NCBI GenBank assembly: GCA_963803375.1
Contig: CAWDMB010000016.1
Span: forward strand, 124,001-188,000
Direction of reading: 5' to 3'
DNA from: JAOPZW01 sp963803375
GTDB taxonomy: Bacteria > Actinomycetota > Thermoleophilia > Solirubrobacterales > Solirubrobacteraceae
DNA length: 64,000 nucleotides
The notes under the pieces were generated by a model, which did not search any database, was not told the DNA's origin, and saw only the letters and a program-made list of their open reading frames with translations. Below, in pieces: positions 26,442 through 34,834 of this stretch; position 1 is the stretch's first letter; the number at the start of each line of letters is the position of its first letter. The translations under genes were made by a program, and so were the position numbers.

Positions 26442-27922
26442 GAGAATCTCCTCTCGAGACTATGCGTGGTACGCACGAGGTTAGTGCTGGCGCTCCAGCG
26501 TCGCGCCCAGAGATGCCCTGATCTGCTCCCCGGTGTGTCCATGTCGCCCGACGCATTCAGCCGCCGATCAGCACGCCGTCGTTGCGCGCCGCGACGTGGC
26601 GAATCGCTTTGAGCGGTTTGGGTAGGCCACACCGGCTCGGACGCGCGCTCGTCAAGACGCGGTCTGAGCTCGAGCTCCCGCGTGTGGGGCGCCGCATTCG
26701 GCGCCACAATGGCGAACGAACGCCCGCGTGGCGGATTCTTCTCGTAGACCTCCAAACGGGACCTCGAGGGCCGGCGACGCGCCGGCCCTCGCGTATCCAG
26801 CCTGCGCGCCTTCGAGCCGCCTGCCCCCGGCCACGCCGGCATGGGCATCGGCAGCACTCCGCGCTAATCGTACGATCGCCTCAGGTACGCGTACCAGGGG
26901 TCGCTCAGACCGACGGGGCCGGCCTGGGTCGGGGTGCCGTGCGCTCGCCGGGCGTTTCGTCGTCGTTGAGCGTTGATTGCCGGCACGAGCTGACCAGATC
27001 GGGGATTGATTGCCGGTAAGAGCCGGCGAGAACTGGGCTCGCGCTTGGGCGCGCCTCGCCTGCGGGCCTGTCTACTCGGCGTCATGGTCTTAGCTCTCCG
27101 TCCCTTCGTTGGTGCGCTTGGCGCGAGAGGTCGAAGGACCCCTCGAGCGGTCGACTAGGTAGGGACGCGACCCGGGCCGGTGGGGTAACACGCGTAGAGG
27201 GAGGGCACCGGCCCCGCAGTCAAACCCAGTGACCCCTGCCTCTCGCCTCGTGGCGCGAGTCGCGCCGTCGGTGGCCATCCGGGCTGGGGCGAGAGTCCTG
27301 GCCGGCAGGGCCAGCTCGTGTCTTCACTGTTGCGCGATCGCCGGCGCCGTCGAGCGTCTCGCCGACCGCGGCGACGCTCGGCCGTCCGGTCGGTCGGGCT
27401 CGACGCGGATTTCGGTCTGGCGCCGGCGGCTGCTCGACGCCGGGCTGGCGCCATCGACGGTTCGACCTAGCACTGGCCGAGCCGCGCGGTGTCACGCCAA
27501 CCGCGTCCAACGCTCGACGACCATTTCCGTGTGGTTGCTACCGGAACCCCTTGAGCGCGACAGCGTGAGCTTGACGATCGTCGACGTGCTCGTCGCGCTC
27601 CTGCAGCGGGTTGCGGCCGGCGAGGAGGCCGCGCGGGTCGCGCTGGGCGCGCTTGCCGCGCGTCACAGCGCCGTCGGCGCCGAACAGCTGCTCGGCCGAG
27701 AGCATGGCCCAGGCTGCGGCGGGCGTGATCGATCGATGGGGCGCGTCGAGGACATGTCGTTGACTGTGCGGAGGTTGGATCGCCGGTAGGGTGTGGGGTG
27801 GTGCTGGAGGGCGCCTCCGGGTTCGCGGGCAGGACTGAGTCCACCTCCGTGTTGCAGCGCAACGCTCCCTTGGATGGCGATCTCCTCGGCTTGGACGCGG
27901 ACCACAGGCGGTAGGAGTCGTC
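26442..27922. other. 1.5-kb stretch with no recognisable gene
   Basis: Between the epoxide-hydrolase operon and the ankyrin gene. It holds a TGCGT-GGT-ACGCA inverted repeat at 26463-26475, just upstream of the operon and a weak operator candidate. There is also a strong hairpin at 26765-26791. Around 27540-27720 the minus strand has coding-like codon bias (AMLSAEQLFGADGAVTRGKR) without a family I recognise. It looks like decayed accessory DNA. Confidence 0.45.
26765..26791. terminator. perfect 12-bp hairpin, possible terminator
   Basis: CGAGGGCCGGCG and its exact complement are separated by ACG. No T-run follows on either strand, so it would be an atypical intrinsic terminator. A GGGCCGGC/GCCGGCCC hairpin of related sequence occurs at 30034-30052 inside the mobile element, so a dispersed palindromic repeat is the alternative. 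Confidence 0.4.
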
Positions 27923-28392
27923 ATGCCCGATCTTCCCCCTCGACCCGAGTTCGGCCAGCTTCGTCGTCAGGCCAAGGATTTGTTGCGTGCTGCAGCGACC
28001 GGCGACGTGGATGCGCTGCGGCGGGTGCATGCGGTTTCCGACCGGATTGTGCTGGCGTCGGCGCAGCTGGCTGTTGCGCACGAGTACGGGTTCGCGAGCT
28101 GGCCGAAGTTGCGCATCGAGGTGCTGCGCCGCGAGGTCCTCGATAGCGCCGATGCGGCGCGGCTGCGCGCGTTGCTGGGCGAGCAGCTGGAGTTGGCGGT
28201 CGCACGGATGGAGCGTTGGTGCGATCACCCCGAGGGCGCGTCGCCGCTGGGGTATGTGGCGATGCTGCGCTATGACACTTCGCGCGGCGTCTGGCGCGAT
28301 GTGCCGGGCGCCGACATGCTGGCCCGGGCGTTGATCGAGGCCGGCGCGCTAGTCCTTCTTGGTGGTGGGAAGTCGTGCGTTTGTGACGAGTT

Positions 28393-30013
28393 TCATGCTG
28401 CGAGGCGGGCGTTGTGGGTGTAGTCGTTGACGGCGTGCTCGAGCGTGGCGAGGGCGCGGCGGACGGGGGTCGGGGCGGGTGGCTTGTCGGCGTCGAGCAG
28501 CGGCCGGAGGAGCCGGTTTTGGAGTTTGCTGTAGAAGACGGCGACGCGGATGCCCTCGCTGGTGAGGATGTAGGTGTTGCTGTGCGGCAGGCGCGTGATG
28601 AGGCCGTGCAGGCGCAGGCGCCGGAGGTCGTAGCTCATCTTGCTGGGGCTGTAGGGCTGGCCGAGGAGTCCGGCGACGTGCCCGCGAAGGCTCTTGTTGG
28701 TGAAGCCGGTGACGGCGTGCAGCAGGATGTGCAGGGCGCCGGCCAGAGCGATGGCGCGTGAATCCCCGAAGCGCAGCGCTCCGGTTCGATGGCCCTCTCG
28801 GTTGTAGGGCTGGTGGATGCGCTCAAACAGCGCAGAGCCGATGGCACAGCTCTGACCGGCACGCTCGATCATAAGCAGCCGTTCGTTGATCGCTCGCGCC
28901 TTGTCGATCAGTTCGGGCAGGTGCTCGAGGCGGGCGAGGATGTCGAGGTCGGATGGCTTGTTGATGACGGCCTCGATCCGCAGCGCGCGGCCGTCCTTGA
29001 GGTACTGCTTGATCCGCGAGTGCTTGTAGGAGAAGTCGATCTTGACGTCGGTGCCCGGGTCGAAGACGCGGGTGCGGAACGCGCCCTTGGTCGTCCTGCG
29101 GACCTGGCGGGCGAACACGATCGCGATCTGCTCGGGACGGCCGATCGTCGATGTTGTCGGCGACGAGCGCCTCGAAGAAGCCGCGGGCGCGGCGCGGGTC
29201 GTCGAACACGAGCGTGCGGCTGACCTCGACCTGGCGCATCGACAGCTGCCACCAGTAGCCGGCCGCGCGGTCGGCCGCGGTGAACGGGGTCGGAAGGTTC
29301 TCGATCCAGCGATCGAAGAACCACTGCACGTGCCGCGGCCCGAAGCTGTCGCAGATCGCCCGCAGAGCATCGGGCTGCGCGCAGGCGGCGAACCCGTTGG
29401 ACAGCGCGACGTAGTCGATGCCGGCGCGGTCGGCCTGGCGCTTGGCCCACTCATGCCCGTTGAGCCAGACCTTCGCCGGGTACGGGAAGTAGCTGCAGAT
29501 CTTGATGAAGCCAGGGCCGAAGTCCGGATCGCAGATGTAGAAGTAGTAGACGCCGACACGGCGCTCCTCCTTGAAGAACTCAAAGCACACCGCCCTCGGC
29601 TTGGTCGCGCGGTTGCGGGCGCTGATGACCCACTGAAACTCCTGGCAAGCCACGATCGCCACGACCCCGAAGCGGCGCTCACGCTCGGCACGCTCCAGGA
29701 ACGGGCGGACATGGTCGAGCTTGCGGTCATCCCACCGCGACCGATCGGGCTTCTTGAGCGCCAGGATCGGGATCCGGTGGGCGTCGGCGAACGCCCTGAC
29801 GTCACGACGGAAGCGGTTGCCGATGTTGCCCAACAGCGCCGCCGACGGGATCGGCTTGCCCAGATGCCGGGTGATGAACCGCACGACCTGCCCGCCGACC
29901 TGCAGGTTCGGGACATACGCGTTCAGATACAGCCGATCGACACACTCGACCTCAAGCGCCACATGGCCCTCGAGGACGTCGTTGATGTTCGCCACGCCCG
30001 CGGTGCCCGCCAT
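28393..30013 (-). pseudogene. uncharacterised ~540-aa element-borne protein, frameshifted
   Basis: I recognise this only as an uncharacterised actinobacterial family. It starts near MAGTAGVANINDVLEGHVAL (ATG 30013; GTG starts six codons up are possible). Conserved-looking stretches are LYLNAYVPNLQVGGQVVRF, YFYICDPDFGPGFIKI and YFPYPAKVWLNGHEWAKRQ. The frame shifts by an extra base at about 29146, between VADNID and IGRPEQIAIVFARQ. It resumes to YDLRRLRLHGLITRLP and NTYILTSEGIRVAVFY, a winged-helix-like C-terminus. The 1621-nt length is one over a multiple of three. The lesion could be inactivation, programmed frameshifting or a sequence error. Confidence 0.65.
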
Positions 30014-30082
30014 CGCCCCAGCATCCACCACGAGGGCCGGCTTCGCCGGCCCGGCGCCCCGAGCCGCCACCCGGGGGAGGCC

Positions 30083-30106
30083 GGGAGGGGGTCCTGACCC
30101 CCTCCC
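30083..30106. repeat. terminal 11-bp perfect hairpin of the element
   Basis: GGGAGGGGGTC and GACCCCCTCCC are exact complements with a 2-base spacer. The hairpin ends at the duplicated pentamer, so it sits at or one base inside the element's right end. It may be a recognition structure for the element's protein, or a terminator shielding it from outside transcription. Confidence 0.6.
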
Positions 30107-30709
30107 GCTAATCGATGGGGAGCCCGGCGAGCCTGAGACGCCGTTGATCACGGCTGCCAGCTATGGCGATGCGGCGGTCGCTCGGGTGCTGATCGAAGCC
30201 GGGGCGGACATCGATGCGCGGGCGGCGTCAAACGCGGGCGGCGTTCCGGGCGGAACGGCGTTGCTGCACGCGGCGGTGTTCGGGATGACCGAGGTGATGG
30301 ACGTGCTGGTCGCGGCGGGTGCGCGCGCTGAAAGCGTCGAGGAGGCTGCGGCCGTCGGTGATCTGAATGGCTATCTGAGCCCGCGGACGCCGCTGCAAGC
30401 GCGCATCCGGGCGCTTGTGATGGCCGCCGACCACGAGCGCCTGCGGGTGATCGACGAGCTGCTCGAGGCCGGGACGCCGATCGACGCAAGCGATGAGCAG
30501 TGGGGCCGTCAAGCGCTTCGCGTCGCCGCGCAGAACGGTCGTGTCGCGAGCGTCGAGCATCTGCTCGCCTGCGGCGCTGACCCGAATCTTCGCGACGAGC
30601 GGCAGGGTCACACGGCGCTCGAGTGGTGTCGCGAGGGACGTCATGGCGTCTCCGACCGCCGGGGCCATGACCAGGTCGAGGCGCTCTTGCGGCCCGTGAC
30701 CGTGACGCA

Positions 30710-30845
30710 CTGACCGGTCGGGACCGCAAGACGGTCCGCAAGTACCTGGCGGCGCCGCGGGCCGCTGGTGCGGTGGCGGCGCCGGTCCTCGCTCGCCTCC
30801 GGGCGGGCGAGGACGAGGCGAGCTGGCCGAGCATCCGGCGCGCGC
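30710..30845 (+). pseudogene. remnant of an IS21-like transposase HTH
   Basis: Overlapping the end of the ankyrin gene in another frame, the plus strand reads LTGRDRKTVRKYLAAPRAAG. T-G-x-D-R-K-T-V-R-K-Y-L is the HTH phrase of IstA-type transposases. Similarity fades within about 40 residues and there is no catalytic domain. Confidence 0.4.
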
Positions 30846-31076
30846 TCAGCCGTCCAGCGCGCGCACCCAGCGCTCGCCGTCGACGCGCCGACCCTGGCGC
30901 GCCGCGGCCGCGGCGAAGAGCTGGACGGCGGCCACCTCGGCCGCCTCGGGACCCGGCGCCGCCACCAGGAAGACGTCGGTGTGCAGCGTGCGCTCGAGAC
31001 CCATCCGGTCGATCCAGGTGCCGTCGACCTCCATACGGAAGGCCGGCATCGTCGTTTGGTCCATGCTCGCCAGCAT
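30846..31076 (-). CDS. hypothetical protein (76 aa)
   Basis: I do not recognise this short protein. It reads MLASMDQTTMPAFRMEVDGT, then ERTLHTDVFLVAAPGPEAAE, and ends DGERWVRALDG. It is acidic to neutral with no membrane segment. It lies alone between the IS21-like remnant and the secreted nuclease. An ATG at codon 5 is an alternative start. Confidence 0.4.
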   Translation of the reverse strand: MLASMDQTTMPAFRMEVDGTWIDRMGLERTLHTDVFLVAAPGPEAAEVAAVQLFAAAAARQGRRVDGERWVRALDG

Positions 31077-31240
31077 CTCCGCCCGCGGCCCGCGTGCCGC
31101 CTGACCGCCGGGCGGAGGATCGTGACGCGCGGCTGGCCCGGGGGTCCAGGAGCGCGGTGTGACGCGTCTGTCGCCGGGCGGGCATGAGGCGAGCCCAGGT
31201 GACCGCCTTGCGGTGCGACCCGTTGAATAGGGTCTGCGGC

Positions 31241-32566
31241 ATGAAGCGATCGTGCACGGTCGTCGCGGCGGCCGTGCTCGGCCTCGTGCTGGCCGCGCCC
31301 GGGGCGGACGCGGCCTGGCGGGCGCCGTGCCTGGCCGGCACGCCGCGCCCGATCTGCACGTGGTGGCAGGCCAAGGTCACTTTCGTCGCCGACGGGGACA
31401 CGATCCGCGTGCGACCACGAGGCTCGGGCGTGGTGCGCACGGTCCGCTTCACCGGCATCAACGCGATGGAGCTGCGTCGCTACAGCTCGCGCCCGAGCCG
31501 CCGCCGCGGCGCCTGCCACGCCGTCGCCGCCGCCGCGGTCGTGCAGGGCGCGGTCCGCCGCTCGGATCGCGTCGTCCGGCTCGCGGCCCAGCGTCCGGGA
31601 AGTCGCACCGGGGGCCGGCTGCGGCGCTCGGTCTTCGCCCGGGTCGGCGGCGCGTGGGTCGACGTCTCGAGGCTCGTGCTCGAGCGCGGGCTCGCGCTGT
31701 GGCTGCCCAACGCGGTCGAGAACGCCCACGACCTCGAGTACCGGCTCGTGGCCGAGCTCGTCGCCGCCGCGCATCGCGGGCTCTACGACCCGGCCGGGTG
31801 CGGCGCCGGGCCCGACCAGGACCTCCCGCTCGGGGTCACCGTCAACTGGGACGCCGACGGCAACGACGAGCGCAACCTCAACGGCGAGTGGATCGCGGTC
31901 GCCAACGGCGGGCCGCGCGACCTGCCGCTGGCGGGCTGGTTCGTGCGCGACTCGTGGCTCAACATCGGCGCCGACGGCGTCCCGGGCTACGCCTTCCCGG
32001 CCGTCGCGCGAGTGCCCGCGGGTGGGTCTGTGCGCGTGCACGTCGGCTGCGGGCGCGACACCCCGACCGACTTCCACTGGTGCCAGCGCTCCTCAGCGTT
32101 CGAGAACGTCACCTACGACGGCCGGCACCTCGGCGACGGCGGCTACCTCTTCGACCCGCAGGGCGACCTGCGCGCGTCGATGATCTACCCGTGCCCCGCC
32201 CCGTGCGCGGACCCGCTGCAGGGCGTCGTGCGGCTCTCCGTTCACCCGGCGACGCCCGAGTCGATCAGCGTCACGAACGTCGGTGCGGCTCCCGCGGACC
32301 TGCGGCCATATCTCCTCAAGCTCCACCTGCGCGGGTTTCGCAACCGCTTCGTCTGGAGCTACCACTTCGCGAGCGATGCCCAGCTCGGCCCCGGCGAGAC
32401 GCTGCGCCTGTGGGTCGCGCGCTCGCCGCGCGAGGACTCCCGCCTGTCGAGGGGCCTGGGCCGCGGCTCCTTCGAGCTCACCGACGCGGGCAATGCCGTG
32501 AGCCTGCGCTCGTACACCGATGCGCTCGTCGACTGCTACGCGTGGGGCTCGGGCGGGCGCTGCTAG
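31241..32566 (+). CDS. secreted thermonuclease-like protein with lamin-tail domain
   Basis: A 441-aa exported protein. The signal peptide (MKRSCTVVAAAVLGLVLAAP) ends near residue 24. The staphylococcal-nuclease-like domain spans about 35-190, with VTFVADGDTIRVRPRG holding a metal-ligand Asp and VRFTGINAMELRR; LVLERGLALWLPN is also typical. A lamin-tail domain follows at about 200-310 (NLNGEWIAVANGG, LAGWFVRDSW), often found in extracellular nucleases. Extracellular DNA/RNA breakdown is the inference. It abuts the MmpL gene tail to tail. Confidence 0.82.
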   Translation: MKRSCTVVAAAVLGLVLAAPGADAAWRAPCLAGTPRPICTWWQAKVTFVADGDTIRVRPRGSGVVRTVRFTGINAMELRRYSSRPSRRRGACHAVAAAAVVQGAVRRSDRVVRLAAQRPGSRTGGRLRRSVFARVGGAWVDVSRLVLERGLALWLPNAVENAHDLEYRLVAELVAAAHRGLYDPAGCGAGPDQDLPLGVTVNWDADGNDERNLNGEWIAVANGGPRDLPLAGWFVRDSWLNIGADGVPGYAFPAVARVPAGGSVRVHVGCGRDTPTDFHWCQRSSAFENVTYDGRHLGDGGYLFDPQGDLRASMIYPCPAPCADPLQGVVRLSVHPATPESISVTNVGAAPADLRPYLLKLHLRGFRNRFVWSYHFASDAQLGPGETLRLWVARSPREDSRLSRGLGRGSFELTDAGNAVSLRSYTDALVDCYAWGSGGRC

Positions 32567-34708
32567 CTATCCGGCCTCGGGGAGCGGCTCGGGCGACGGC
32601 CGGACGCGCAGCACGCGCGCCGCGCCCGGTGGCAGCCACCAGTTCCAGCGCCCGAACAGCGACACGAGCGCGGGCACGAGCACCGCTCGGACGACGGTCG
32701 CGTCGAGCAGGATGCCCGCCGCGAGGCCGGTCGCGAGGATCTTGACGTCCGTCTCCGGTCCGGAAGCCAGCGCCGCGAAGGCCAGGAACAGGATCAGCGC
32801 GGCGCTCGTCACGAGCCGCCCCGTGCGGGCGAGGCCGAAGACGATCGCCTCGTCGGTGTCCCCGGTCTTGTCGTACTCCTCGCGAACGCGGGCGAGGATG
32901 AAGACCTCGTAGTCCATCGAGAGCCCGTAGAGGAAGGCGAACACGATCAGCGGGATCCACGACGCAATCGATCCGGTCGCGGCGATGCCCCAGAGCTCGT
33001 CGGAGCCGTGGCCCTGCTGCCAGACGAGCTCCATGATCCCCCAGGCTGCGCCGATCGACAGGACGTTGAGCACGATCGCCTTCGCCGGCAGCAGCAGCGA
33101 GCGGAACGCGCGCGCGAGCAGCAGGAACGTGAGGACCGAGATCACCGCGATCATGAGCGGGAACGAGCCGTAGACAGCGTCGATGAAGTCGGCGTTGAGC
33201 GGGCCGCTGCCGCCGACGCGGGCACGCGCGGACGCGCCGTGCGCGGCGTCGATCAGGCCCTGGACGGCGTCGCGGCCGGATTGCGCGTCGTCGCCCTCGC
33301 GTGGCGCCGCCGCGACGATCGCCCGCCCGTCGCGGCGCCACTCGGGGCCCGCGGGCGCCGCGGCGCCGTGCACGCCCTCGACACGCCGCTGGGCGACGGC
33401 CACCCTCTCCGCGTCGGCCGCGGGCACGAGCGTCTCGACCGGGGCGATCGCGCCCTTGCCGATGCCCGAGCTGGCGAGCGCGTCGAGCCCCTGCTTCGCG
33501 GGGCCGGACTTGGCGATCGTGTCGGGGTCGGCGTTGCCGAGGTGGAGGTTCGTCGCCGCGCCCGCGAGGCCCAGCAGCACCGCCGTCGCGGCGATCGCCG
33601 CGACCCAACGGCGGCGGACCACGATCTCCGCCCACCGCTGCCAGAACGCGTGGCTGTTGTCGCGGCGCCGGATCCGCCGGCGGTCCATCCGCGGCCCGAC
33701 CGTGGCGAGGATGACCGGCAGGAGCGTGATCGCGACGGCGGTCGCCACGAGCGGGATCAGCAGGCCGCCGTAGCCCATGCTGCGCAGGAACGGCAGCGGC
33801 AGCACGACGAGCGCGAGCAGGCCGACGGCCACCGTCGTGCCCGAGAAGACGACGGCGCGCCCGGCCGTCCCCATCGCGGCGATGACCGCCTCGTCGCCCT
33901 CGAGGCCGCGCTCACGCTCCTCGCGCCAGCGGACGACGATCAGCAGCGCGTAGTCGATCGAGACCCCCAGGCCGATCAGGGCTACGAGGAACTGCACGAT
34001 CGGCGAGACCTCGGTGATGACCGTCAGCCCCCACAGCAGCAGGAACGAGACAAGCACGGAGGAGATCGCCATGCCGAGCGGCACGAAGGCGAGCGCCGAG
34101 CCGAAGACGAACAGGAGCACGATCAGCGCGCCCACGCCTCCGATCACGGCCTCGAGCAGCACGCCGGGTCCGTCGTCGCCGCCGCCGGAGGAGTCGGCCA
34201 GCGCGTCGTAGCCGGTGAGGCGGACCGGCGCCCCGCCGACGCTCTGGCCGCGCAGCGCGTCGCGCAGCGCGCGCTGGGCGTCGACGAGCGAGCCGAACGG
34301 ATCGTCGGGGCGTGGCGCGAAGACGTAGACGAACGCGGTGCGGCCGTCGCGCGAGGTGAACATCCGGTCCCCGGTGGACCCGAAGCCCGCCACACGCGAG
34401 CCGCGGACAGCCTTGTTGGCGGTCCGCTCGAGCTCACGCAGGTCGGCCCGGACCCCCGGCGAGGCCACCGTCCTGCCCTGCGCGAGCGAGACCACCGGCA
34501 CGAGCGGCAGGGTCTCGCCGCCGTTGCCGTAGAGGCGCTCGATCTCCTGGCTGGCCTCCCAGCCCTCGCGGCCGGGGACGCTGAAGCGCTGGTCGAGCGC
34601 CGAGGACGCCGGTCCGGCGGCGGCGACGCCGACGAGCGTCAGCAGCAGCCAGCCGAGGGCGACGAGCCGCTTGTGGCGAAGGACGCGGCGGGTGAGGGTC
34701 TGCATCAT
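32567..34708 (-). CDS. MMPL-family RND transporter
   Basis: A 713-aa inner-membrane exporter of the MmpL/HpnN superfamily with two homologous halves. Each half carries the proton-relay Asp in a SxDYxxxx motif: SIDYALL in the first half, SMDYEVF in the second. About 12 hydrophobic segments are visible, with a large extracytoplasmic domain after helix 1 and another after helix 7. Members export lipids or small hydrophobic molecules; the cargo here is unknown. The nearest minus-strand gene upstream is cysNC, 126 bp away. Confidence 0.85.
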   Translation of the reverse strand: MMQTLTRRVLRHKRLVALGWLLLTLVGVAAAGPASSALDQRFSVPGREGWEASQEIERLYGNGGETLPLVPVVSLAQGRTVASPGVRADLRELERTANKAVRGSRVAGFGSTGDRMFTSRDGRTAFVYVFAPRPDDPFGSLVDAQRALRDALRGQSVGGAPVRLTGYDALADSSGGGDDGPGVLLEAVIGGVGALIVLLFVFGSALAFVPLGMAISSVLVSFLLLWGLTVITEVSPIVQFLVALIGLGVSIDYALLIVVRWREERERGLEGDEAVIAAMGTAGRAVVFSGTTVAVGLLALVVLPLPFLRSMGYGGLLIPLVATAVAITLLPVILATVGPRMDRRRIRRRDNSHAFWQRWAEIVVRRRWVAAIAATAVLLGLAGAATNLHLGNADPDTIAKSGPAKQGLDALASSGIGKGAIAPVETLVPAADAERVAVAQRRVEGVHGAAAPAGPEWRRDGRAIVAAAPREGDDAQSGRDAVQGLIDAAHGASARARVGGSGPLNADFIDAVYGSFPLMIAVISVLTFLLLARAFRSLLLPAKAIVLNVLSIGAAWGIMELVWQQGHGSDELWGIAATGSIASWIPLIVFAFLYGLSMDYEVFILARVREEYDKTGDTDEAIVFGLARTGRLVTSAALILFLAFAALASGPETDVKILATGLAAGILLDATVVRAVLVPALVSLFGRWNWWLPPGAARVLRVRPSPEPLPEAG

Positions 34709-34834
34709 CGGGCTTCGGGGCTCCCGGTCCGGAGTGCGGGGTCAGGAAGGAAGCGACCGGTTCTAACACCGCCATGCCCCGGGCGCAGTACGGGTGTCCC
34801 CCCAAGATCGACGGCGGCGCGCGGGCTGGATCCG

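Larger units (their letters stand above)
28352..30110. mobile_element. single-gene insertion element of unknown type in the ankyrin gene
   Basis: About 1.75 kb interrupt the ankyrin reading frame. CGCTA occurs at both junctions (28347-28351 and 30106-30110), a candidate 3-5 bp target duplication. One gene fills it, on the minus strand, and no known transposase, integrase or reverse-transcriptase motif is visible. The ends share no terminal inverted repeat: the left begins GTCCTTCTTGG, the right ends in an 11-bp perfect hairpin (30083-30106). A second hairpin (GGGCCGGC-TTC-GCCGGCCC, 30034-30052) lies over the start of the gene. The exact frame restoration is the main evidence for insertion. 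Confidence 0.75.
27923..30713 (+). pseudogene. ankyrin-repeat protein gene split by a mobile element
   Basis: Two exons-like halves read in one frame once 28352-30110 is removed. The first (27923-28351) starts MPDLPPRPEFGQLRRQAKDL and ends DMLARALIEAGAL. The second (30111-30713) begins IDGEPGEPETPLITAASYGD and carries ankyrin repeats (TALLHAAVFGMTEVMDVLVA, RVAAQNGRVASVEHLLACGA). The joined protein would have 343 residues, consistent with this family. GGAG precedes the ATG. Now the first half runs into the element and stops at 28423. Ankyrin proteins act in protein-protein binding; the partner is unknown. Confidence 0.85.

Noticed and set aside
26640..26745. Plus-strand reading ending MANERPRGGFFS just before the hairpin at 26765
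   Set aside because: The frame is closed by a TGA about 44 codons upstream, has no start apart from a late ATG and matches no family.
27450..27475. tRNA T-loop-like GGTTCGA
   Set aside because: The flanking bases do not pair as a T stem and no acceptor or anticodon arm is found nearby.
28352..30105. Terminal inverted repeats for the element in the ankyrin gene
   Set aside because: The left end (GTCCTTCTTGG) and the reverse of the right end (GGAGGGGGTCA) do not match beyond chance.
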